Made by a program: the position numbers and the translations under genes
Origin: Patulibacter minatonensis DSM 18081
GTDB lineage: Bacteria; Actinomycetota; Thermoleophilia; Solirubrobacterales; Solirubrobacteraceae
Length of the DNA stretch: 64,000 nt
Reading direction: 5' to 3'
Assembly: GCF_000519325.1 (NCBI RefSeq)
Contig: NZ_KI912613.1
Coordinates: 4,872,171-4,936,170, forward strand
Shown: positions 43,114 through 52,561 of the stretch, piece after piece
Layout: every line of letters begins with the position of its first letter
How positions within the stretch are numbered: the stretch's first letter is position 1
Notes under the pieces: model-generated
Told to the model about the DNA's origin: nothing
The model's input: the letters and a program-made list of their open reading frames with translations, nothing else
Databases searched by the model: none

Positions 43114-45918
43114 ATGACCGGCGGACTGCGGGAACGCGACGGGACGCTCGCCCTGGTCTCGGCCGCCCTGGAGCGCGCACGGGACGGCCGCGGCGGTGCG
43201 GTGGTCGTGGTCGGGGACGCGGGGACCGGGAAGACCTCGGTGCTCGAGGCCGCCCGCCGCGCGGCGGGCGGGACCGCGACGGTCGCCGTCCGGGCGGAGG
43301 AGATGGAGACCGGCGTCCCGTTCGGCGTCCTCGACGCGCTGCTCCGCGCCCTCGGCGACGCACCGGGCGCCGGCGACGGACCGGACGCCGTGGACCCGAC
43401 GGTGCCCTTCGTCCGCGCGCTCCGACGGCTCGAGCGGCACGACGGGCCGCTGCTCGTCACGCTCGACGACCTGCACTGGGCGGACGAGGACTCGCTCCGG
43501 GTCGTGGCGTTCCTCGTCCGGCGCCTCGCGGCGCTGCCCGTGACGTTCGTCGGGGCGCTGCGGGCCTGGCCGCCGCACGCCCACGACCTCGTGCACGCGC
43601 TCGAGGCCGACGGCGCGGTCGACGTCGCACGCCTGGGACCCCTCTCGCGCGACGCGAGCCGTGCGCTGCTCGTCGAGCGCGCCGGGCGGGAGCTCCCGAC
43701 GTCCGTCGCCCGACGGGTGTGGGAGCTGTGCGGGGGCAACCCGCTCCTCACCGGGTACGTGGGCACCGCGCTGGGCCGGGGCGAGGACCCGCTCGGCGAC
43801 CGCGCCGTCGCCCCACCGGCCGAGGTCGTCCCGCACGACCCGGGCGTCCCCGGCGGTCCCGGCACCCGGCTGCTCGTCGGGCGCTTCGCGGGCCTGGACG
43901 ACGACGCACTGCGGCTCGCGCGGACCGCGGGCCTGCTGGGGACGAGCTTCCGGCCGGAGGTCGCGGTCGACGTGGCCGGCCTCCCCGCGCCGCGGTCCCA
44001 GCGGGCGCTCGAGGCGCTCGTCGGGTCCGGGCTCGTGCGGGAGGACGGCCACGACCGGCTCCGGTTCCTCCACCCGCTGCTCGTCCGCGCGCTCCACGAC
44101 GACGTCGCACCGGCCGTTCGACGGCACCTCCACGGGCGTGCGTTCCGGGAGCTGGCCCGCCGCGGGCTGTCGGCGGAGGCCGTCGAGCACGCGGTCCGCG
44201 CCGACCTCTCCGGCGACCGCGACGCCGCGGGCCTGCTCGAGCGCGTCGGCCGCGGTGCGCTGCGGGACGGGGCGATCGAGGCGGCCGTGCGGCACCTCGG
44301 GACCGCCGTCCGCTTCCTCGGCGACGACGCCGGAGCCGCGCTCCGCACGGCGCACGCCGAGGCGCTGTGCGCGGCGGGACGGGCCGCCGACGGCGCCGAC
44401 GCCTGCGGCCGGGTGCTCGCGGACGCGGAGCTCGGGTGGTCGGCGCGGATCGACGCGCTGACGCTCCTGGGGCGCTGCCGCTACCTGACCGGCGACCCGG
44501 AGGGCGGGGCCGCCGCGCTCGAGGACGCGGTCGTGCTCGCCGCCGAGCACGACCCCGCCCGCGCCGTCGGACCGCTCCTGGACCAGACGTCGAGCGTCTG
44601 GGTCGCCGAGGGGCCCGCCGCGGCGCTGCCGCTGGCCACGCGCGCCCGCGGACTGGCCCGCGACGCCGCCCCCGACGTGCGCGACGCGGCACTCGCCCAT
44701 TGGGGCAGCCTGGCCGCGGAGTGCGGCGAGGTCGACGGGATCGTCACGACGCGCGAGCTGGCGCGGAGCGGCCGGCGACCACGGGTCGACGACGTCCCGG
44801 TGTCCGAGCTCGTCTCGCCGCTCGCCGTCGTCTACCCGGTCGCCCACGGCGCCCAGTACGACGAGCGGCTCGACGACTGCCTGAACGCCCTGGAGCTCGT
44901 CCGGGGCCGGCTCGACGACGCGGGCGCGGCGGGCTCCGCGGCGATGGTCAACCTCTTCCTCGGCAACCACCTGCTCCGGCGCGGACGGCTCGACGAGGCG
45001 CTCCGGGCGGCCGACCTCGCCGGCCTGTTCTCGGAGCTCACTCCGTTGACGATCCCGGTCGCCGCGGCGCTCCGGGCGCAGGCGCTGGTGTGGTCGGGGC
45101 GCGCGGACGAGGGGCTCGCCGAGGCGGAGCGGGCGCTGCGGCTCGCCCCCGGCGCCTGGCTGATCCGGCTGTGGTCGGCGATCCCGCGCGGCCTGCACCT
45201 GCTGTGGGCGGGCGACGGCGCGAGCTCCGACGCGTTCCTCGACGTCGAGCAGATCGTCGACGCCGTCGGGATCCGCGAGCCGAACCACACGCAGTGGACC
45301 GGGCACGCCGTCGCGGCCCACCTGCTCGCCGGCCGCGACGCCGACGCCCGGCGGGTCCTGCACCGCCAGGCCGAGGCCGCGGACGGGCACCCGACGCGCT
45401 GGCCGGCGTTCGTCCGCGACCTGTCGCACGGGCGGATCGCCGAGCACGACGGCGAGGACGAGGCGGCGCTCGCCGCCTACGAGCGGGCGCTGGCCGGCCT
45501 CGGCGACGTCGACCTGCCGCTGCAGCGGGCCGAGGCGCTCCTCGCCGGCGGCGCGCTGCTGCGACGGACGCGCGCGTCCGTCGCGGCGCGGCCGTGGTTG
45601 GCCGAGGCGCTCCGGATCGCCGACGCCCACGGCGCGCGCCCCATCGCCGATCCCGCGGCGGTCGAGCTGCGCCTCGCGGGCGGCCGGCGACGACGCGCCC
45701 ACGACCGCGACCGGCTGACGGCGGCGGAGCTGCGCGTCGCCCGGGCCGCCGCCGACGGGCAGAGCAACGCCGAGATCGCGGCGGTCCTGCACCTCTCGAC
45801 GAACACGGTCGCCACCCACCTCAAGCGCGTCTACGCGAAGCTCGGCGTCGCCGGGCGCCACCGGCTGCGCGACCTGCACCTCGACGCGCACGCGGCGGAG
45901 GCCGCCGCCGGACCGTAG
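43114..45918 (+). CDS. LAL-type LuxR transcriptional regulator with AAA ATPase domain
   Basis: The 934-residue product has Walker A GDAGTGKT (34-41), Walker B 'LLVTLDDLHWADED' and a long helical repeat region. A C-terminal LuxR helix-turn-helix ('NAEIAAVLHLSTNTVATHLK') completes it. A TAGGGT hexamer (43100-43105) eight bases before the ATG suggests a nearly leaderless message. It is convergent with the pcaD end of the aromatic operon. Targets are unknown. Confidence 0.93.
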   Translation: MTGGLRERDGTLALVSAALERARDGRGGAVVVVGDAGTGKTSVLEAARRAAGGTATVAVRAEEMETGVPFGVLDALLRALGDAPGAGDGPDAVDPTVPFVRALRRLERHDGPLLVTLDDLHWADEDSLRVVAFLVRRLAALPVTFVGALRAWPPHAHDLVHALEADGAVDVARLGPLSRDASRALLVERAGRELPTSVARRVWELCGGNPLLTGYVGTALGRGEDPLGDRAVAPPAEVVPHDPGVPGGPGTRLLVGRFAGLDDDALRLARTAGLLGTSFRPEVAVDVAGLPAPRSQRALEALVGSGLVREDGHDRLRFLHPLLVRALHDDVAPAVRRHLHGRAFRELARRGLSAEAVEHAVRADLSGDRDAAGLLERVGRGALRDGAIEAAVRHLGTAVRFLGDDAGAALRTAHAEALCAAGRAADGADACGRVLADAELGWSARIDALTLLGRCRYLTGDPEGGAAALEDAVVLAAEHDPARAVGPLLDQTSSVWVAEGPAAALPLATRARGLARDAAPDVRDAALAHWGSLAAECGEVDGIVTTRELARSGRRPRVDDVPVSELVSPLAVVYPVAHGAQYDERLDDCLNALELVRGRLDDAGAAGSAAMVNLFLGNHLLRRGRLDEALRAADLAGLFSELTPLTIPVAAALRAQALVWSGRADEGLAEAERALRLAPGAWLIRLWSAIPRGLHLLWAGDGASSDAFLDVEQIVDAVGIREPNHTQWTGHAVAAHLLAGRDADARRVLHRQAEAADGHPTRWPAFVRDLSHGRIAEHDGEDEAALAAYERALAGLGDVDLPLQRAEALLAGGALLRRTRASVAARPWLAEALRIADAHGARPIADPAAVELRLAGGRRRRAHDRDRLTAAELRVARAAADGQSNAEIAAVLHLSTNTVATHLKRVYAKLGVAGRHRLRDLHLDAHAAEAAAGP

Positions 45919-45930
45919 GCCGCCCGTCCC

Positions 45931-46701
45931 TCAGGCCGAGAGGTGGTGGAGCATCGCCTCCGCGACGACGTCCGGCCGCTCGAGCGGCGCGAGGTGCGAG
46001 GCGCCCGGCACCACCGCGAGGCGTGCACCGGGGATGCCGTCGGTGAGCGGGCGGAGGTGGTCCTCGAGCGTGGTCGCCGGGTCGTCGGCGCCGGCCAGGA
46101 CGAGCGTCGGGGCGGTGATCCGCCGCAGGTCGGCGCGGAGGTCCATCGCCCCGATCGCCGAGGCGCAGCCCGCGTACCCCGCGGCCGGGGTGGTCGAGAC
46201 GGTCCGTCGCAACGCGGCCTCGGTGCCCGGGTGGGCGGCGCGGAACGCGGGCGTCACCCAGCGGTCGATCGAGCCGTCGGCCAGCACGGACGTGCCGTCC
46301 CGCAGGACTGCCTCGACGCGGGGGTCCCACATCCCGGGACCGCCCAGGTGCGCAGCGGTGCAACAGAGGACGAGTCGGTCGACCCGGTCGGGCGCGTGGA
46401 TCCCGAGCCACTGGGCGACCATCCCGCCGAGGGACACCCCGGCGACGTGCGGCGCACCGAGCCCCAGGGCGTCCTGCAGGGCGAGGACGTCGTCGGCCAG
46501 GTCCGCGAGGGCGTAGGGCGGCGCCGGTGCCGGGCTCGCGCCGTGGCCGCGCAGGTCGACGAGCACCGGCCGCAGGCCGGCCGCGCGAAGGCGCTCCGCG
46601 ACGGGGCGCCAGACCTCGCGGTCGGTCCCGATGGAGTGCAGGAGCAGGACCGCCGGCGCGTCCGCGGGACCCTCCTTCTCGTGGGCGAGCACGACGGTCA
46701 C
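45931..46701 (-). CDS. pcaD: 3-oxoadipate enol-lactonase
   Basis: The 256-residue alpha/beta hydrolase has the nucleophile elbow GVSLGG (Ser90), the oxyanion strand 'LLLHSIGTD' and the C-terminal catalytic His in 'GASHLAPLERPD'. It would hydrolyse beta-ketoadipate enol-lactone to beta-ketoadipate, linking the muconolactone isomerase step to the CoA-transferase. It is the last gene of the catechol operon, six bases after pcaF. Confidence 0.88.
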   Translation of the reverse strand: MTVVLAHEKEGPADAPAVLLLHSIGTDREVWRPVAERLRAAGLRPVLVDLRGHGASPAPAPPYALADLADDVLALQDALGLGAPHVAGVSLGGMVAQWLGIHAPDRVDRLVLCCTAAHLGGPGMWDPRVEAVLRDGTSVLADGSIDRWVTPAFRAAHPGTEAALRRTVSTTPAAGYAGCASAIGAMDLRADLRRITAPTLVLAGADDPATTLEDHLRPLTDGIPGARLAVVPGASHLAPLERPDVVAEAMLHHLSA

Positions 46702-46707
46702 GGGCGC

Positions 46708-47898
46708 TCACGCATGCAGCACGACCGCCAGGCCCTGCCCGACGCCGATGCAGATCGCCGCGAGGCCCCAGCCACCGCCGTTCGCGTGGAGCTGGTGCGC
46801 GAGCCGGCCGACGATCCGCCCGCCCGACGCGCCGAGCGGGTGCCCGATCGCGATCGCGCCGCCGTGGACGTTCAGGACGTCCGGGTCGAGCTCCGGCCAG
46901 CCCCGCAGGCACGCCAGCGACTGGGCGGCGAACGCCTCGTTGAGCTCCACCGCGGCGAGCTCGCCCCAGCCGATGCCGGCGCGGCGCAGGGCCGCGTTCG
47001 CCGCCTCGACGGGGCCGTAGCCGAAGACGTCCGGATCGATGCCGGTCGCGGCACGGGAGACGATCCGGGCGAGCGGGTCGCGCCCGAGCGTGCTCGCGGC
47101 CGCCTCGCTCCCGAGCAGCACCATCGACGCGCCGTCGTTGAGCGGCGACGCGTTGCCGGCGGTCACCGTGCCGTCCTCGCGGAACGCGGGCTCCAGGGTC
47201 GCGAGCTTCTCGAGCGTCGTCGTCTCGCGGATCGCCTCGTCGCGCTCGAGCGGGACGCCGGGAACCGCGACGATCTCGTCCGCGAACACCCCGTCGGCCC
47301 ACGCCTTCGCGGCGCGCTGATGGCTGCCGTGCGCGAACGCGTCCTGCTCCTGACGGGTCACGCCGTGGATCGCCGCGAGCTTCTCGGTGCTCTCGCCGAG
47401 CGAGATCGTCCACTGCTCGGGCATCGCCGGGTTGACCATCCGCCAGCCGAGCGTCGTCGAGTGCAGCGTCTCGTGGCCGGCCGGATAGGGCCGCGAGGGC
47501 TTCTGCAGCACCCACGGCGCACGGCTCATCGACTCGACGCCGCCGGCGACGACGACCTCCGCGTCTCCGGTCTCGATCGCGCGGGCAGCCTGGATCGTGG
47601 CCTCGAGGCTCGACCCGCACAGCCGGTTGACGGTGACGCCGGGGATGCTCGTCGGCAGGCCGGCGAGCAGCACGGCCATGCGCGCGACGTCGCGGTTGTC
47701 CTCCCCCGCCTGGTTCGCGCCGCCGAGCACGACGTCGGCGATCCGCGCGGGGTCGAGGTCGGGGGACCGCTCCAGGAGCGCCGTCAGGGTGCTCGCGGCG
47801 AGGTCGTCGGGCCGGACGCCGGCGAGGGCGCCGCCGAACCGGCCGAACGGGGTGCGGACCGCGTCCAGGACGTAGGCGGCGGAGGACGACGTGGTCAC
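46708..47898 (-). CDS. pcaF: beta-ketoadipyl-CoA thiolase
   Basis: The 396-residue thiolase has the acyl-binding Cys94 (NRLCGSSLEA), the catalytic His in 'GGAIAIGHPLGASGGR' and a second Cys in 'ICIGVGQG'. It would split beta-ketoadipyl-CoA into succinyl-CoA and acetyl-CoA, the last step of the pathway. It starts at a GTG four bases after the pcaJ stop. General acetyl-CoA acyltransferases are similar; the operon context decides the name. Confidence 0.9.
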   Translation of the reverse strand: MTTSSSAAYVLDAVRTPFGRFGGALAGVRPDDLAASTLTALLERSPDLDPARIADVVLGGANQAGEDNRDVARMAVLLAGLPTSIPGVTVNRLCGSSLEATIQAARAIETGDAEVVVAGGVESMSRAPWVLQKPSRPYPAGHETLHSTTLGWRMVNPAMPEQWTISLGESTEKLAAIHGVTRQEQDAFAHGSHQRAAKAWADGVFADEIVAVPGVPLERDEAIRETTTLEKLATLEPAFREDGTVTAGNASPLNDGASMVLLGSEAAASTLGRDPLARIVSRAATGIDPDVFGYGPVEAANAALRRAGIGWGELAAVELNEAFAAQSLACLRGWPELDPDVLNVHGGAIAIGHPLGASGGRIVGRLAHQLHANGGGWGLAAICIGVGQGLAVVLHA

Positions 47899-47902
47899 GC
47901 CG

Positions 47903-48700
47903 TCACCGTCCCACGAGCTCCCGCAGCGCGGTGAGCTCCTCCGCCGTGGGCTCGGCCGTGCGACGCGGGTCGTCGGCGACCCGCAGGTCCCAGCCGGTCC
48001 GCTCGCGGGCCTGCTGCACGGTGGCCCCGGGCAGCAGCTCCACGAGGACGAGCTCCTTCGTGACGGGGTCCGGCTGAAGCACGCCGAGGTCGGTGATGAC
48101 CGCGGACGGGCCGCGGCCCCGCAGGCCGAGGCCCTCGCGCGTGATGCCCGCGGGCTCGCCCGGGATCGACCCGAGGACGCCGTCGGGGTCGGCGTGCCCG
48201 ACGGTCGTGACGAAGTCCAGGCGCTCCACGAACGTGCGGGTGGTGTGCGGGACGATGACGACGACCTCGCCGCAGCCGCCGGCGATCTCCGGGGCGCCGC
48301 CCGCTCCGGGCAGCCGCGTGCGGGGCGCGTCGTACTCGCCGATGACCGTCGAGTTGAGGTTCGCGTAGCGGTCGACCTGTGCGGCGCCGAGGAACGCGAC
48401 GTCGATCCGGCCCGCCTGCACCCAGTAGGCGAACATCTCGGGGACCGCCACGACGGCGTCGGCGGTCTCGGCCAGCTCGCCGTCGCCGATCGACAGCGGG
48501 ACCCGGCGCGGCTTCGCGCCGATCGTGCCGGACTCGTAGACGAGCACGAGCGCGGGGTTGTGGACCTCGCGCGCCAGGATCGCCGCGGTCGACGGCCTGC
48601 CGACGCCGATGAAGACGACCTTCGCGGACGTGAGGCGGCGGGCGGCGACGATCGTCTGGACCTCGCCGGTGGTGGCCGGGGCCTGCTTCACGGTGCTCAT
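47903..48700 (-). CDS. pcaJ: 3-oxoadipate CoA-transferase, beta subunit
   Basis: The 265-residue product is the catalytic subunit of a family I CoA-transferase, with Glu56 in 'VYESGTIG' at the position of the catalytic glutamate. With the alpha subunit encoded upstream it would move CoA from succinyl-CoA to beta-ketoadipate. The C-terminal part ('PGATVQQARERTGWDLRVAD') is typical. The 76-bp gap to pcaI is the largest in the operon. Confidence 0.87.
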   Translation of the reverse strand: MSTVKQAPATTGEVQTIVAARRLTSAKVVFIGVGRPSTAAILAREVHNPALVLVYESGTIGAKPRRVPLSIGDGELAETADAVVAVPEMFAYWVQAGRIDVAFLGAAQVDRYANLNSTVIGEYDAPRTRLPGAGGAPEIAGGCGEVVVIVPHTTRTFVERLDFVTTVGHADPDGVLGSIPGEPAGITREGLGLRGRGPSAVITDLGVLQPDPVTKELVLVELLPGATVQQARERTGWDLRVADDPRRTAEPTAEELTALRELVGR

Positions 48701-48776
48701 GCGCTGGTCCTCCTGCGCTGGTTCGTGGTGCCGTTGCGCCCGTGCGGGCGGGAGTCGGCGGGCCGGGCGACGCGGC

Positions 48777-49595
48777 TCATGTCACGGGGGCCGACGCGTC
48801 GAGCACGTGCTCGTCCATCCAGGCGGCGAACGTGTCGCGGTCGCGGGAGACGCGGTCCCACTCGCGGTAGGCGGCGTTGTCGCGATCGGTGATCCCGTGC
48901 GCGTAGGAGGGCTGCGACCCGCCCGGGGCCTCGGCCACCGCGTCGATCGTCCAGCCCGGCAGGACGACGCCGCCGGGTCGCGGCACGAGCTCGTCGACGA
49001 TCCGCTCGACCGTCACGAGCGAGCGCGTCGCGGCCAGGACCGCCTCCTTCTGCACCCCCGGGATGCCCCAGAGCTGCACATTGCCCTGCCGGTCGGCCTC
49101 CTGCGCGTGGACGATCGAGACGTCCGGGTGCAGCGCCGGGACGGCCGCGAGGACCTCGCCGGTGAACGGGCAGGTGACGCGCTCGACGCGCGTCCGGGCC
49201 TCGAGGTCGGTGCCGCGGTAGCCGCGCAGGACCGCGAACGGCAGGTCCGACGCACCGGCCAGGTACCGGTTCGCCATCCCGGCGTGGCTGTGCTCCTCGA
49301 TCTCGATCGGGTGCGGCCAGCCGTGCTCGATCGCGTCGCGGAAGCGGTGCAGCGACCCGACGCCCGGGTTGCCACCGTAGGAGAACACGAGCTTCCGCGC
49401 CGCGCCGACGCCGACCATCTGGTCGTAGAGCACGTCGGGCGTCATCCGGATCAGCTCGAGGTCGCGGCGCCCCTGGCGGAGGATCTCGTGGCCGGCCCGG
49501 AACGGGATCAGGTGCGTGAAGCCCTCCAGCGCGACCGCGTCGCCGTCGCGGACGAGCCCGGCGACGGCGGAGCGCAGGTCCGTGACCTCAGCCAT
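48777..49595 (-). CDS. pcaI: 3-oxoadipate CoA-transferase, alpha subunit
   Basis: The 272-residue product is the alpha subunit of a family I CoA-transferase, with 'DGDAVALEGFTHLIPFRAGH' at the N-terminus and the CoA-binding Gly-rich loop 'SYGGNPGVGSLHRFR'. It pairs with the beta subunit downstream. Its ATG lies eight bases inside the end of the esterase gene, so the two are translationally coupled. Confidence 0.87.
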   Translation of the reverse strand: MAEVTDLRSAVAGLVRDGDAVALEGFTHLIPFRAGHEILRQGRRDLELIRMTPDVLYDQMVGVGAARKLVFSYGGNPGVGSLHRFRDAIEHGWPHPIEIEEHSHAGMANRYLAGASDLPFAVLRGYRGTDLEARTRVERVTCPFTGEVLAAVPALHPDVSIVHAQEADRQGNVQLWGIPGVQKEAVLAATRSLVTVERIVDELVPRPGGVVLPGWTIDAVAEAPGGSQPSYAHGITDRDNAAYREWDRVSRDRDTFAAWMDEHVLDASAPVT

Positions 49596-50286
49596 TCGTG
49601 CTCGGGACCGCGACGTCCTGGAGGACGCGGGCGACCTTCGCCGCGACGGTCACCTGCGGGAAGTGGCCCGAGCTCAGGTGGACGACGTGGTCGGCGGCGC
49701 CGGACATCCCGACCTGCGCGGGCGCGGGGATCGCCTGGTCGTCGTCGCACACGACGTAGGTCGTCGGGTGCGGGTGGGTCCGGCCGGTGGTCTCCGACGC
49801 GAACGAGGAGAGGCTGTGCGGCCGCAGCCTCGCGGAGAGCTCCGCGGAGCGGTCGGCGTCGAGGTCCGCGCACATGATCCGCCGCGCCCACACCGGGTCG
49901 GAGGTGACGCTGATCGTGCCGTCGCCGTTGTCGGCCGCCCACTCCGGGGCGGCACCGAGGATCGAGAACATCGACGCCCCGGGGGCCGGCGGCCAGAACG
50001 CGGTCAGGTAGACGCTGTGGACGATCCGCGGGTGGTCGGCGACCTCGTTGACGACCATGCCGCCGTACGAGTGGCCGACGAGGACGACCGGGCCGTCGAC
50101 GTCGTCGATCGCCGCGCGGACGGCCGCCGCGTCCGCGTGGAGGTCGCCGAGCGCGGCCGCGTCGTCGCCCGTCGACGGCAGCTCGATCGTCACCGCCGGA
50201 CCGTCCAGGTGCGGGAGGAGGTCCTCCCACGCCCAGGCGCCGCACCAGGCGCCGGGGACGAGGACGTAGGTCGGGGTCTCGCTCAT
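49588..50286 (-). CDS. SABP2/methylesterase-like alpha/beta hydrolase, putative methyl salicylate esterase
   Basis: The 232-residue product belongs to the hydroxynitrile-lyase/methylesterase branch of alpha/beta hydrolases: N-terminal 'VLVPGAWCGAWAWEDLLPHL', nucleophile Ser73 in GHSYGG and a C-terminal His in 'SSGHFPQV'. The plant protein SABP2 of this branch demethylates methyl salicylate. Sitting between a salicylate-hydroxylase-like gene and pcaI, with overlapping start and stop codons, it may release salicylate from an ester. A second enol-lactonase role is less likely because pcaD is present. Confidence 0.75.
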   Translation of the reverse strand: MSETPTYVLVPGAWCGAWAWEDLLPHLDGPAVTIELPSTGDDAAALGDLHADAAAVRAAIDDVDGPVVLVGHSYGGMVVNEVADHPRIVHSVYLTAFWPPAPGASMFSILGAAPEWAADNGDGTISVTSDPVWARRIMCADLDADRSAELSARLRPHSLSSFASETTGRTHPHPTTYVVCDDDQAIPAPAQVGMSGAADHVVHLSSGHFPQVTVAAKVARVLQDVAVPSTNG

Positions 50287-51467
50287 CGGGCTTCCTCCGT
50301 CTGCGCCGACAGGGCGACGCGGGTGTCGTGGCCGTGGATCCAGCCGAGGTCGTGGGTGAGGTTCGACAGCCCCGCGTCGCGGGCGGCGACGCCGGCGTCG
50401 TCCCGTGCGTGGAGCAGGTCGGCGGCGCGGCGGGTCCACGCCTGGACCCTGGCGGTGCGCGGGAGGCGGAGCGCCTCGTAGACCTCGATCGCGGGCACGG
50501 GGTCCTGCGGGTCGGCGTCGGCGAGGAGCGCGGCGAGCGTCGCGGCGTCCTCGATCGTCGTGTTGGCGCCCTGGCCGTTGTGGGGCAGCATCGCGTGCGC
50601 GGCGTCGCCGAGCAGGACGACGCGTCCGTCGTGCCAGGTGTCGAGCGGGTCGTGGTCGTGCAGCGCCCAGCGGGCGCCGTTCTCGGGGGCGCCGACCATC
50701 TCGGTCACGGCCGGGTGCCAGCCCGCGAAGGCCTGCAGCGCGTCGGCGGTCGTGCAGTCCTCGCGCCAGGTGTCGGACGTCCACCCCGGGACGCGGACGA
50801 CGGCGAGGAAGTTGACCGCCCGGCCGCCGTCGATGGCGTAGTGGAGGAGGTGCGCGCCGGGACCGGCCCAGAACTGGATCGCGTCGGGGTCCGGGAGCGA
50901 CGGAAGCTCCTCGACGGACACGATGCCGCGGTACCCGACGGTCCCGGAGAAGACGGCGTCGGACCCCAGGCCGAGCGCGCGCCGGGTGCGGGAGTGCACG
51001 CCGTCGGCGCCGACCACGACGTCCGCGCGGACGGACGCACCGTCGGCGAACCGGAGCGTCGCGCCGTCGTCGTCGTGCTCGACGCCGGCGCACGAGCGGC
51101 CGAGGTGCACGTGCTCGGGACCGAAGCGGTCGGCGAGCAGCTGCAGGAGCGGCACGCGGTGCACGCCGTAGTAGGGGGCGCCGAACGCCTCCCGGTAGGT
51201 CGGGCCGAGCGGGTCGTGCGCGACCGTCGCACCGGACAGGCCGTCGCGGATGAAGAGCGCGGAGGACTCGGTGGAGATCGCCGCGAGTCCGTCCTCCATC
51301 CCCAGCCGGTGCAGCTCGCGGACGCCGTTGGCCGACAGCGCGACGGCGGCCCCGACCTCCCGCAGCTCGTCGGCCTGCTCGAAGACGTCGACCTCGACGC
51401 CCTGCTCCCGGAGCGCGATCGCGAGCGTCAGCCCGCCGATCCCGCCCCCTGCGATCGCGACGCGCAC
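50283..51467 (-). CDS. FAD-dependent aromatic hydroxylase, probably salicylate 1-monooxygenase
   Basis: The 394-residue flavoprotein has the dinucleotide fold GGGIGG (7-12), the middle 'VVGADGVHSRTR' motif and the FAD-binding 'GDAAHAMLPHNGQGANTTIE'. This is the group A monooxygenase layout shared by salicylate 1-hydroxylase and 3-hydroxybenzoate 6-hydroxylase. Location beside catechol genes favours conversion of salicylate to catechol. Its ATG is six bases after catA and its stop overlaps the esterase ATG. Exact substrate specificity cannot be read from the sequence. Confidence 0.85.
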   Translation of the reverse strand: MRVAIAGGGIGGLTLAIALREQGVEVDVFEQADELREVGAAVALSANGVRELHRLGMEDGLAAISTESSALFIRDGLSGATVAHDPLGPTYREAFGAPYYGVHRVPLLQLLADRFGPEHVHLGRSCAGVEHDDDGATLRFADGASVRADVVVGADGVHSRTRRALGLGSDAVFSGTVGYRGIVSVEELPSLPDPDAIQFWAGPGAHLLHYAIDGGRAVNFLAVVRVPGWTSDTWREDCTTADALQAFAGWHPAVTEMVGAPENGARWALHDHDPLDTWHDGRVVLLGDAAHAMLPHNGQGANTTIEDAATLAALLADADPQDPVPAIEVYEALRLPRTARVQAWTRRAADLLHARDDAGVAARDAGLSNLTHDLGWIHGHDTRVALSAQTEEAR

Positions 51468-51473
51468 CGCGGC

Positions 51474-52265
51474 CTAGGCGACCGCGCCGGCGGTGTCGGG
51501 GGTGGACGCGTGGACCGTCGCCAGCGTGAAGTCGTAGGAGAACGAGCGCTCCGGGGCGTACGGACCGACCTCGGGCTTCACGACCAGCTCGTCCTTGACG
51601 GCGCCCGCGACGTCGTCGTCGAGGTGCTCGCCCTGGTCGAAGAACAGCTGCGTGACGAGCTCCTCGTGGCCCTCCGCCGTGACGATCACGTGGATGTGCG
51701 CCGGACGCCACGGGCTCCAGCCGGCGGCCTTGCACAGCCGCCCGGTCGGCCCCTCGGTGGGGATCGTGTACGGCGCCGGGAGGATCGTCCGGATCTCGAA
51801 GCGGCCCTCGTCGTCGGCGATCACCTTGCCGCGCAGGATGCCCTCGGGGAGCCGCGCGTCGAAGCCCGAGTAGAGGCCCTCGGCGTCGGCCTGCCAGGCG
51901 TCCAGGACGGCACCGGGCAGCGGCGTCCCGGAGGCGTCGACCACGCGCCCGGTCATGACGATCCGCTCGCCCTGCTCGTCCTCGCGGCGCGGCAGCTCGA
52001 ACGGCGCGGACAGCACCGGGGCGCCCTCCAGGTGGTACGGCCCGAGGATGGTGCCCTTGGAGCCCTCGCGGCCCTTGAAGGCGTTCTGCTCGACGGCGGA
52101 CTCGACGAAGACGTCGAGGAACAGCGGCCACTCGCCGGCCTCGCCGACGTCGATGAGCCACTGCTTCAGTGCGCCGAACTCCTCGTACGTGAGGTCGCTC
52201 GCGGCGATCTGCTCGTGGATGTGGCGCAGCAGGCCGCCGGCCAGCTCGTCGGTGCGGGTGCTCAT
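51474..52265 (-). CDS. catA: catechol 1,2-dioxygenase (intradiol ring cleavage)
   Basis: The 263-residue product has an N-terminal helical dimer linker and the intradiol beta core. The four iron ligands are visible: Tyr132 (EGLYSGF), Tyr166 (PAPYTIP), His190 and His192 (RPAHIH). It converts catechol to cis,cis-muconate. Hydroxyquinol or chlorocatechol dioxygenases are close relatives, but catB and catC in the same operon favour catechol. Its ATG overlaps the catC stop (ATGA). Confidence 0.92.
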   Translation of the reverse strand: MSTRTDELAGGLLRHIHEQIAASDLTYEEFGALKQWLIDVGEAGEWPLFLDVFVESAVEQNAFKGREGSKGTILGPYHLEGAPVLSAPFELPRREDEQGERIVMTGRVVDASGTPLPGAVLDAWQADAEGLYSGFDARLPEGILRGKVIADDEGRFEIRTILPAPYTIPTEGPTGRLCKAAGWSPWRPAHIHVIVTAEGHEELVTQLFFDQGEHLDDDVAGAVKDELVVKPEVGPYAPERSFSYDFTLATVHASTPDTAGAVA

Positions 52266-52561
52266 CGGGTGCTCCTGAGGTCGTCGTCGATCGCCGAGGG
52301 GTGACGGGCGAGAGGGGTGACGCGGATGTCCATGTACGGGAAGAGCGGCAGGCCGCTCAAGAGGTCGTGCAGCTCGTCGATCGAGTCGACGTCGAAGACG
52401 CTGACGTTCGCGTAGCGCCCCGCGACGCGCCAGAGGTGCACCCACCGGCCGTCGCGCTGGAGGTCCTGCGCGAGCGCCTTCTCGCGGGCCTTCAGCTCGG
52501 CCGCCGCGGCGGGGTCCATGTCGTGCGGGAGGGCGACGTCCATCGCCACGTGGAAGAGCAT
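52262..52561 (-). CDS. catC: muconolactone delta-isomerase
   Basis: The 99-residue product is full length for the family: 'MLFHVAMDVALPHDMDPAAA', a Lys/Glu-rich helix, 'WVHLWRVAGRYANVSVFDV' and 'PLFPYMDIRVTPLARHPS'. It isomerises muconolactone to beta-ketoadipate enol-lactone. Its ATG shares one base with the catB stop (TGATG), and its stop overlaps the catA ATG. Confidence 0.95.
   Translation of the reverse strand: MLFHVAMDVALPHDMDPAAAAELKAREKALAQDLQRDGRWVHLWRVAGRYANVSVFDVDSIDELHDLLSGLPLFPYMDIRVTPLARHPSAIDDDLRSTR

Noticed and set aside
42907-45891. 994-codon frame on minus strand opposite the second LAL regulator
   Set aside because: Antisense shadow; the LAL regulator in the other orientation has all family motifs.
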